NCBI RefSeq assembly: GCF_964340395.1
Contig: NC_135570.1
Location: forward strand, 2,498,501 to 2,535,000
Length of the DNA: 36,500 nt
Reading direction: 5' to 3'
Source of the DNA: Glandiceps talaboti
Taxonomy: Eukaryota; Hemichordata; Enteropneusta; Spengelidae
The notes below the pieces were generated by a model. The model ran no database searches. It was not told the DNA's origin and saw nothing but the letters and a program-made list of their open reading frames with translations. Each line of letters opens with the position of its first letter. Within the stretch, counting starts at the first letter, position 1. The translations under genes were made by a program, and so were the position numbers. Positions 13,837 to 25,800 of this stretch are shown here, in pieces.

Positions 13837-16800
13837 CTACAAAAATAGCAGAATTTATTTCAGAATGGTACTATAAAACAGAACCCTTTGATGTGCAGGG
13901 AGTGTCAGTGTGGTATACTCCAGGGGTGAGTTCAGTTATGCAAACCTAGGAGCCTTGAAGCACCTCAAGTTGCCCAGAGTTGCATTTGATTATTACTTGA
14001 TGTCACACTCAGGGTGCCCCGAGTGAAATCTCGTCACAGACCAGGGGCAGTTTGGGGATTGACCTAACTTCACCTGAGATGGGCAAAGACATGTGATACT
14101 ATTATCAACTCCAAATGAATTAATTATGCAATATTTTGACAACCTCTCTCCATATTTAGTGGGATATCATTGTTCAATTCCTAATTGTCTAAAAATATTT
14201 TGGAAAGACGGACCAATTTAATTAATGTGAATCACAGATTTAATGCATGTTTCCCAAGGTACCTCAAATGCAATGAAATGCATTCGATTTTCAAACGTCA
14301 TGAGGCTCCACAATGACATCACTGAATATTCATGAGAGGCGTTTTACACTGAAGGGTATAGGCACTTGGGATTCATGAATATTCAATGTGGAATTTGAAT
14401 ATATTATATCTGCTGACTCCCATGATGCAATAGCCCAAAGCAAAGATACCCTATACATGCACAAGATCAACTTGATGTTTCTCTGAAATTGCAAGTAATT
14501 GTAGGTGATGTAGAATCATGAAATGGCTTTCCAGAACCCATAGTTTAAGAAAATGACTTCATTTCCTGGAGTTGCATTCCAATTTAAGTTATATACTAGT
14601 ATTCAATTTCAAAAGTCCTACCTGTACTTCCCCATCCTGACGCCCAACATTCATGTTCTGCAAGAAACTGAGTAGCACTGGTTGGCAGACATGCAGGCAT
14701 AGCATAATTATCAAAGAGAACACCACGTCCATTCTTAGGTTGTAACTTCAACACTGCTATATCATTATTAGTAGTATCAGAATTGTATCCTTCATGAAGA
14801 TATAAACATTCAATGTCAAATTCTTGTTCACGTCCTTCGTCCACCTCGTTGTCATGGTCACCAACTCTTACGATGAAACTGTCCTTGCCATATCTAGATC
14901 AACAGACAAATACAAGTTTTGGTTTTTCCAGAAGAGGTTGGCTAGTGTTCTACAAAAACAATCCTAACAGCTATAGTCAATTTTCTGGTTCCAAGATGCA
15001 CACACTGCACAAGAGTGTACTGTTACATTTAGTCTTATTTCGTCTTTATTACATTTGAAGTAACATATTTGTTGTGAAATGGAAAGACATGTTGACCTCT
15101 TTAATTATGAGTGATTTTATAGAACAACGACTAAATGCCATCAATGACAGAGAGGAATTTTACGGGTGAACCCAGCTGGGTTTGGTACCCTAGGGTATGG
15201 TCAGGTGACATCCACCTCTGAGTGAGGGTGCCTGAGTAGCATGTGCAAAGCCTACAGCATGTACATAATACATGGCATTCTATGGAGAGATACGCAATGC
15301 ATCTTGGAACCGACAAGAGCTCTATTGTTTCAGTTATTAAACAAGAGGGCATTCTGGGTAATCTATGCAAATGTGGGAAATTCAAACTGCCATACACAGC
15401 ATTGTCATGGAGGTTTTATTTTCACCTTATTCCCCCCCCCCCCCCCCCCCCAATATCTGACTTCTTGTTTTTGTACAAATGGTTTTTGTATGCCTAAAGA
15501 TTGCACATTTATAAGCAAAAAACATTTGACAGTATTTGTGTTGACGGTGTTACACAGCATGATAACTATGGAAACAGAACCTAAACATAAAGTCAGCCAT
15601 TTTGTGTCCTGGGCAACACTGTTATGGCTTTAAGAGAGTGATACATGGGATGTCAATGATTGGTTTTCAAATGCAGGATTCATAATAACTAGCTAATAAT
15701 GACAAATAGCTGTACAGTTCAAAAGGATCACCATGTGACTCTGAATCTGAATCTTACCTTTCAAAGCAGTAAGTGAAGCTGTACAGTTCAAAGGGATCAT
15801 CATATGACTCTGAATCTGAATCTTACCTTTCAAAGCAGTGAGTGAAGCTGTACAGTTCAAATGGATCACCATATGACTCTGAATCTGAATCTTACCTTTC
15901 AAAGCAGTGGGCAGCAGTCACTACATAATATTCATTGATAACTGTACCACCACAGTAATGTCCTGATCCTTTCAGTCTCAGGGCAATCTGCCATGGCCAT
16001 TCACCAGGTTCTGCTTGATCACCACCAACAATACGTAAAAATGGACCGAGGGAATTGATTGTCTTTGTACCACACACTCCAGGTGCTGCACAGAAAATAG
16101 AAATGTCATTATGATAATTATTTTACTGAGTACCGGTAATACCATTCCAGGCTTATAGAAAGATCTGATGTGTCTTGAAGGGGACAGGATTCATTCATTC
16201 ATTCATTCATTGACTCCAAATTGCCAATTTGTTTATTTATTTCCTGTCATTTTGTAATTGTAACTTACTTTAAAAATTGGCAATAAAATGAATGAATGAA
16301 TGAATGTAGCAAGACAGTGGAATTGGTTGTTTGAACAGGCCAACACAAGACAATATGTTTGATCTATTATGTGGATGGCTTGCTAGGAGTTAGGCTGATA
16401 GTATGACATGAATGTCTGTATCTTCTAATAGAGATTATCTTACTATAGTGACGGAGGTGATGGAACACCAGAAGTGTACAATATGTTAGGTCTTTTGTCT
16501 GTAAATGTAAGTCTTACAAGTCCTACCCTGCTCACCTAGTGTTTGAGGGGGTGGAACACCACATCAAGTGTTTGTATAACACTGTATGGTAGTCTTACCT
16601 AGTGTTCCACCCCATCAAGTATTTGTATAACATTGTACGATAGTCTTAATTACCTAGTGTTGGAGGAGGTGGAACACCACATCAAGTGTTTGTATAACAT
16701 TGTATGGTTGTCTTAATTACCTAGTGTTGGAGGAGGTGGAACACTACATCAAGTGTTTGTATAACACTGTATGGTAGTCTTACCTAGTATTGGAGGAGGT

Positions 16801-19800
16801 GGAACACCACATCAAGTGTTTGTATAACATTGTATGGTAGTCTTAATTACCTAATGTTGGAGGAGGTGGAACACCACAAGTCACTCCTACATCTTCATTA
16901 TGTCCACAGTTATGTTCACCCCATTCAGTTCTGCCACACTGTTCAAGGTAACTCTCACTGCCAGTGCAAGCTACATCATCAATCCAAATTGTCCCTATAC
17001 CCTGTCCAAAGTGGGCCTGTGCATGGAAATGTACCATCCCACTTGCAAAGAAAAATACATAACATTAATTTAAAAGTCTCTGCAAACTGCATTGCACTAG
17101 TCTAGTATACACTTAGTGCCTGGCTATGAGAATGCTTAGTAGATGGCTATTACGTCCCGTCCCCCCACCCTCCACCCCCACCCCAGGGCTGTTGATTCAT
17201 ATTGCACCCCCATATGAAATGGTTTATCCTAAGCAAGTTAATCTCCATGAGCCCCCATATCAAATAGTTTATCCCTTAGCAAACAAGACTTCAAGACTGA
17301 ACAGAAACCCCATTCCCATATTAAATAGTTCATCCCTAAGCATATAAACCTTCACATGACTACCCCACCCCCACCCCCACCCCCCACCCCCACCAATAAA
17401 ATGTTACTCCTACCTGATTCCCAGCTGTCTACACACAACTTGTGCACTGAGTTCACTGAAGTTATCATCACATACAGTTCCCCATTCACCATTATGTAAC
17501 ACTTCAAGTCTACCTTCATTAGGTCCTGCACCTCCTACTAATCGGACATCAGCATATGAAACTGGTTCTGAAAAAAAAAAATTAAATTCAAATCTTTTGC
17601 CATAAAGCATAAACGTTTTCTATATCAGAAGAGGCTGGATGTAAGTGCATTTTAAGGAGAACACCACATTTTCAAAACAATGGGTTTTGGAGAGTAATTT
17701 CATGATGTTACATAACCTACAATTACTTAGAGTAGAGAATGTGCATGAGTCCTTAGTGCCTATACACTTCAGGGTAAAAACATCTCTCATGAATATTCAT
17801 TGTGTAACTTGAATACATTATTTCTGCTGACTCCCATGATGCAATAGCCTAAAGCAAAGATACCCTATAAAGCCACAAGATCAATTTGATGTTTCTCTGA
17901 AATTGCAAGTAATTGTAGGTGATGTAACATTATGAAATGACTCTCCAGAACCCATGTTTATGAAATTGTCTGTATTTCCTTGAGTGGCATTCTATACACA
18001 TTTTACAGTTGCTATGGACTTAAAATCATATTTCCTGGCCACCCATACTATATTCGGTTTTGAAAAGAGCAACAACTCAATTTTCCATTTCCTACAGACA
18101 TTTTTATGGTTGCTATGGACTTTTTTGCATCTGAATTCCTGGGTCCTCAAAATTACGTTTGGTTGAGCTTATTTCAACTATAAAAATGTTGTACTTATCA
18201 TATATTGACCCTCAGGGGAAAAAAAGGCTTTTATCTATGAGGATATCGAGTCTGAATATAAAGTCTATTATTATCAAATTTGGGTCATAACATACCATTG
18301 ACAAGAACACCAGAGTCACAACAATCAGATACAAATCCTGATGGTGTGTCACCCTTTAGGGCACAGTGACCAAATGTGGGTCCTGGTCTCTTATCAAACG
18401 TCCAGGCTTTACAACCAATGTAGTTACGACAAGATAGACAACATTCAGCAGAGTCTGCAACTACATTATCTGCTGCATCTATCAAATCATCACCCTTCCT
18501 GTCCATATCAAATTCAAATGTACACTCTGTTGGAAAAAAACAAAGACACCTGTTCATAGGTTCACATTCTGTATATTACATTACTAACTGTACTATATGC
18601 TGTGAATGTATAATTTGGCACATCCATATAAGTTAGCAAAGATACTACTTTTCAATTTAAAAAAAAAAATTCAAATTACATTTTTAATTTTAAAAAAAAT
18701 CAATTGTTCACATTTGGCCTACTTTATTTTGGCTTATAAATAATGTGAAGTGATGACGGTCACATGCTTAGAGCTGCTGGCTTAGAATCTGCAGGTTGCA
18801 GGTTGCAAGTTGCAGGTAGACAAGACTTGAACCACCATTGTGCCCAGGTCAACCTAGCTGTATAATTGGAGACCTGGTAGGATAGAGGTTATAATGTGAA
18901 TACTTTACAGAGGCTGTAACGGATTGCACTTCTCTGGGAGTCAGGAAAATGTAACTGGTTACTGTGTTACTACAGGTCAATGCCAGGGGTAATATCATAT
19001 AGTGTGGAAAAGTGCTATACAAAACATAACATAATTATTATTGTGAGAATGACTGTTCATAGACCCTGGTTTCATAGTTAGTAGTGAAAATTTCTACTCA
19101 CAGAGTCAAAAAAATTTCTTGAAAAAAGTTAATTTTCACCTAACAATGCTGACAAGACATCATCAAAATTTGGTATTTGCATCCAAAATTGTGATGACTT
19201 TGTGAGTAGAATTGTCATTATTAGTAACATTATTAATGTTATCTGAGATTCCTCACCATTACTGGATGGTCTTGCTGTTGTAGTGCTTTCACAGTTCTGT
19301 TCATCAGAATGGTCACCACAATCATTGTCACCATCACACACCCAGACTGATGGAATACACCTCATTCCCCCAGCACAGGCAAACTGATCATCATCACATA
19401 TACTAACTGTAAATTTGAAGAGTGGAGAACTTTCAGAAAAAAAGAATGCACTTAACATGTTAAAGGACAAATCATTTCAAACTTTAACGATATTAAGTCT
19501 CTGAGTACTTAAGGGCCATAGTCATTAATTTGTTTGTCTTTGATTGTTACTGGTAGTAAGTACAGAAATGAAAAATGTAATGAACTTTAAAAACTAACAA
19601 GTTATTTGAATTCTGTCCAGAAGAAGTAACTTTCAGAGCAAGCCATTTGTGAACAAGAATACTTTTGAATATCAACACAATACTAAGGCCAATAAAAGTG
19701 TTCCTTAGAGATCGACCTTTGACCTGATGATCTCCATAACGATATCTCACCATCATAAATCACACAAACAACACCATCAATAAGAATTTGCCATGTAGAT

Positions 19801-22800
19801 CGACGTCTGATCTGGTGGTCTCCATGGTAACATGTTACCATCATAAGTCATGCAAATAATACCATGCATCAATTAGAAATTGTCTGTGGTGACCTTTAAC
19901 TCAGTCACCATAGCAACATCTTACCATCATCAGTCATGCAAACAACACCAGCAACTTCATCAGCAGCACAGTTATTTGTTGACCAACCAGCATGTGCACA
20001 CTGTTCAATGGATGCCTCACTACCAGTACACTGTACATCATCCAATAGGAATACACCGTTGCCTTCACCATAGGCTGAATTGCCAACAGCTGACAAAGCA
20101 CCTCTGTCACAAAGTAATAGAAATGTTGATATGTAAAACTGTTTAATTATTAGCCAGATTCTGTTTTTTATCTGTTGTAATACACAATACAAAACAATTA
20201 TAACGTGCACAGTATATGGGTACTCCCCATACAAAACAATTATAACGTGCACAGTATATGAGTACTCCCCATACAAAACAATTATAACTTGCACAGTATA
20301 TGGTACTCCCCATACAAAACAATTATAACGTGCACAGTATATGGTACTCCCCATACAAAACAATTATAACTTGCACAGTATATGGGTACTCCCCATACAA
20401 AACAATTATAACTTACACAGTATATGGTACTCCCCATACAAAACAATTACAACATGCACAGTATATGGTACTCCCAATACAAAACAATTACAACATGCAC
20501 AGTATATGGTACTCCCCATACAAAACAATTATAACTTGCACAGTATATGGATATGTGCCTTTTGAATTTCTTTTGTCTGAAATGGATCTCCAGGAAAAGG
20601 GTCTCATATCAATGATTCATAGGGTTGAAATTGGAAGTTCAATATCCATGTGGTGTCTGGAAAGGGGTAGGTAACTTGCTTTTGTACAAGTTTGAAAAGG
20701 GTATAGATTTCTCTGCAGTCTGCCCCCCCCCCCCCCAGCTGATCCAATAGAAGCCCCCAAACAGCACACCTAGTGGCCAAACTATATAATCTTTTGTCTG
20801 AATTGTCAAACTATGGAAACATGCTGAATTAACTATTATCACTTCTCAAGCTACCACTTTCAAACCAATAAGAGCTCCTAAACAGCACACCTAGTGGCCA
20901 AACTATACAATCTTTTGTCTTTCAATATATTGTGCACTGATAACTTACTGTTCATAGCCAAGCTGTTTGCAGATGACATGGGCATCATTGATGTCCCATT
21001 CATCATCACAGATAACACCCCAAATTCCCAGGTAAAATACCTCCACACGTCCTTCATTATCAGATGACCCATCAGCTAGGCGTACTTGTACCGGTAGTGG
21101 TTCAACAGTGCCTACAAAATATGAATGTTTCCCCTTTAATCACAATTAGAAATTACAGGAGACTTGCGAGGTGATCTTGTTGTAGATATATACCTTAACA
21201 GTAAAATCTGCATATATAATGAGGCAATTTGCATATACGATGACCAAGTGGTAATTTGAAAGTGAAATTTACATATATGCTGAGGTCATTTACATTTCAA
21301 CGGAGAAGATGTGGCTGAAGAATACCCTGATCGTGACACTTGCATATATACTGAGATTTGCATATATACAGATGTGATTTGGTTGCAGAGAAACACCTTG
21401 AATGTGAATTTGCATATGCCAAGATGATTTGCATATATACTGCAATGAATTGTAGATAGATAACCTGAAGGTGAAGTTTGTATATATTCTAAGGTGATTT
21501 GCATATATACTGATCTTGCTGAAGATAATTTTATAATGTACATCAATGAAAATCCGACTCTGGAATTTGACTTTACGAATGCCAAAAGCAAGTTCTTTTA
21601 ATCAAAAATGAAATACCCAGCCATATTCTTACCACAATTCTGTTCATCTGTGAAATCACCACAGTCATTGTCACCATCACACAGCCATGTTTCCAAAATA
21701 CAGCGTCCATTAGGACATGGATGATATGGTCCACTACCAAGGTCTTCACAGTTAGCTGCATGAAAACAACATGTAAGATGTGTCATTCCATCCTTATTGG
21801 TCTTCTAAGAGGGGTTTGCCAATCTGTGAGGTGTGCCCAAGGCATTTTATTTTACTTTGCAAAAAGAATGTATCTTTTTGCACTATAAATGTGTCAGCTT
21901 TTTAACTAAAATATCCATCTTTCATTAATCAACCAATCAGTCAGCAAACCAATGAATCAATCAATCATTCATTTATTCAATCAATTACCGGTAACCAACC
22001 AACTGATAAACCATCCCAGAAATCAATCATTCAATCAATCAATGAATAGATCAATTAATCATTCAATCCATCCATCCATCAATCATCCCACACACCACCA
22101 ACTAATCAACCAACCAAAAATCCAAATACCAATCAACAAATAAATCCATCAACCAACCAATCACCCATCCACCCACCAACCAACCAATCAATCAATCAAT
22201 CCATCAACCAACCCCACCCACCAACCAACCAATCAATCCATCAACCAACCAACCCCACCCACCAACCAACCAACCAACCAACCAATCCATCAACCAACCC
22301 CACCCACCAACCAATCAATCCATCAACTAACCCCACCCACCAACCAACCAACCAATCAATCAATCCATCAACCAACCCCACCCACCAACCAACCAACCAA
22401 TCCATCCATCAACCAACCCCACCCACCAACCAACCAATCAATCCATCAACCAACCACCAACCAACCAACCAATCCATCAACCAACCCCACCCACCAACCA
22501 ATCAATCAATCCATCAACCAACCCCACCCACCAACCAATCAATCAATCCATCAACCAACCCCACCCACCAACCAATCAATCAATCCATCAACCAACCACC
22601 AACCCACCAATCAATCCATCAACCAACCCCACCCACCAACCAACCAACCAATCCATCAACCAACCCCACCCACCAACCAATCAATCAATCCATCAACCAA
22701 CCCCACCCACCAACCAATCAATCAATCCATCAACCAACCACCAACCCACCAATCAATCCATCAACCAACCAATCCATCAACCAACCCCACCCACCAACCA

Positions 22801-25800
22801 ACCAACCAATCCATCAATCCATCAACCAACCCCACCCACCAACCAACCAACCAATCCATCAATCCATCAACCAACCCCACCCACCAACCAATCAATCAAT
22901 CCATCAACCAACCACCAACCCACCAATCAATCCATCAACCAACCAATCCATCAACCAACCCCACCAACCAACCAACCAACCAATCAATCAATCCATCAAC
23001 CAACCCCACCCACCAACCAACCAACCAATCCATCCATCAACCAACCCCACCCACCAACCAACCAACCAATCAATCAATCCATCAACCGCCCACCAACTAA
23101 ACAACAACCAAACAACTAATCCATCAGCCATGTCAACAACCAACCAACCAACCAACCAACCAACCAACCAACCAGCCAGCCAGCCAGCCATCCAGCCAGC
23201 CAATAAGATTCATGATCAGACTTGCCTGTTTGTGATATCCTTTCATAATGGTCATATGTATTCCCCTCAGTAACAGTCTGAAGTCCTCCAACTGAACCTC
23301 TATTTTGACTACTCAAATCACATTCTTCTGTGACTTTATTGTAATCAAAAGAACGACAAATGAAGGACATCTCATCAATACACTTCTTGGCACACTGTAC
23401 TGGAGTCAATCCCTGATAACCAGCCTCATTCTGGTAGATAGCATGGTCTGGAAATATCCTGAAGTCATCCAGAGGATTCACTGTGAACCAAAGACAAATA
23501 TAGACATCACTCATGAATACTGCCCTCATTTACTGTTTACACTATCTCCATATCTGGGTATATCCATGTGACTAAGGCATCGCTATACCCCACTATTGTA
23601 ATCTACCACATGGGACATTCTTTTTCAGTGTTTTTACCAAGGTTGGGGAACCCCAGTGACAGAAAGGGGGGAATATGGTAAAACTGACATAGTTTCAAAT
23701 ACATTATACTATAATTTTGGTGGGGAACCCTGGTAAAATGACTGGGGAACTCAGGTAGATTTTTGCTGCTTACAGCCCTTCACATAAACATTGTTTTTAG
23801 TTTGTGTTTATCTTAGTTTGCTGATAGCATATATTTCTTACCACACTCCAGTTCATCAGAGCCATCTCCACAATCGTCTTCTCCATCACAAACCCAAACT
23901 GATGGAATACAACTGAAGTAAAAACAGAATAATCTACATTTGTATGTGTGTTAATTGGCACACAGTATTTTCAATAATCACCCATTTTATTTGTCATACA
24001 CTGCAGTAAAACTTCAAAATGAATATCTAACAAGCGACCTATCGGTCAGAATAGCTCCGCTGTTTTTTTTTTAATTTAATTTTTTATTTTGGTGACATGT
24101 AGAAGTGGTTCAGGTCTTCAGCTCTTCGAGTCACTATGCAGTTTTGTTTTAGCGATGCAATAAAGTGGTTAGTGGTTTCATATGACGTCTCACTATAAAA
24201 CACATTTTACACAGAAGTTGGTAATGTATTGTACTTTTATACCATAGTCACCATTTTATAACAAAAATCTACTGTTATGAAAAATTGCACAAAATCTCAG
24301 AAAAAAATGACTGGGAAATGCACACAAGAAAAAGAAAAAAAGAGGATTTTGAGGTTGGGTATAAGTAATTCCAGTGTCTTACAGCTGTAACCCTGGAAAA
24401 TTTTAATGAAGAATGAAATAAACTAGGGATCTAAAATAATTTTGAGGCAATTTGAATTTCAATTTTCTAACAAATTTACAAAGTCAACAACATTCAACTT
24501 GTTCTAGTTGTGGTAGATATATATAGTGAAGAAATGTAGAAATGTCGCCATCTTAGTTTCCGTACGGCGACAATCTCAAGTACCCGGAAGAGAGTCATTC
24601 TCAGCCATACGTTACAGTGGTAACACTCGTTCATGTTCGGTTACCTTTCACAAAGAAAACACAAAGAAATGGTTGAAATGATCTTTTTTTTAATTTCTTT
24701 TCATCACAACAACAAAATCTGCGTGATCAAAAGTGTTGTAAACTAAACCAGAAAGAATTATCGGACTGGCTAAACTTCCCGATGAACTGGAAGGTCCTAC
24801 TACTTCCAAGTAAGCCTCGATAGTACTATAGTACGTGAGAAAATCGTCTCAAACTAGCGATACAACTTTCAAAATATAACTTGACATGTCTTCATTTGTT
24901 AGAGTTATACAATTCAAGACGGGTTTTCACTCGAAAACAACAATTCTGTGAATAATGACAGTGACACTCTGAACGCAGCGATTTCTCGGACGATGTTACC
25001 ACTGTAACGTATGGCTGACAACGACTTGCTTCCGGGTTAGTCCCTCGTGCATACGGGTGGATTGTCGGCGATTAATACATACATGTACATCGTCTGATAT
25101 TTTAATTCACAGTGTTTTTTGTGACCGGCGCCTGTCAGCAGACTCTGCCATTTTTTTCATCATTCCATTGTATTTAAACCTTGTACTTGACATTTCGCAA
25201 TATTTATAATACTCAACAAAATACCTCAACATGCCTCACTTCGCTCGTACTCAAAGCAGCCCCGCACGTAGTCCTGCTTGCATACGGAGGAATTCGGGAC
25301 TCGATTCTGACAATTGTTTAGAGTCAAGTCAATTGTTTAGAGTCAAGTCAGTAATACAGACTCGTGCACCCGAGGACTACCCCGCGCGGTATGATCACTG
25401 ACACTGATGACATGATGAGAGAGAATCTTTTCGGATTTACATGTAAAACGGGGAAAGATACGCAAAACATAATGCAAAGTCTGAAGCCAAATTAAAGTTG
25501 TAATTATTTTAACGGAGTGTCTGGTGACAAGCGCTTGTCAGCAGCATATTGTTCTCGTGACAAGCGCCGAGCGTACATGTGTACTACAGCCTGGTCGACG
25601 TCAACATGTGCGCTATAGTACTGACCCGTACCTTTGACACAATTAAGGCCCGGAATGGAGTTATACCGTCACCGTGTCGTTTTCCTGTAGTAGTTTCAAG
25701 TTTCCCACCCCAGCTTTAATAGTACTTGAGATTTAATGTTTATTTCACGATTCGGCGTTTAACTTGCGCGGCCGGTGAGCTGTCGTCAGCTGTATGTCAT

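Noticed and set aside
15427-15452. Poly-C tract as a motif (also poly-C at about 20723 and poly-G at 10541)
   Set aside because: Simple homopolymers common in such genomes; no further structure attached.
22988-23210. Open frame of WLVGW repeats continuing from PAN 4
   Set aside because: Repeat-coded; PAN 4 ends at the GC donor, which keeps phase and normal domain length.
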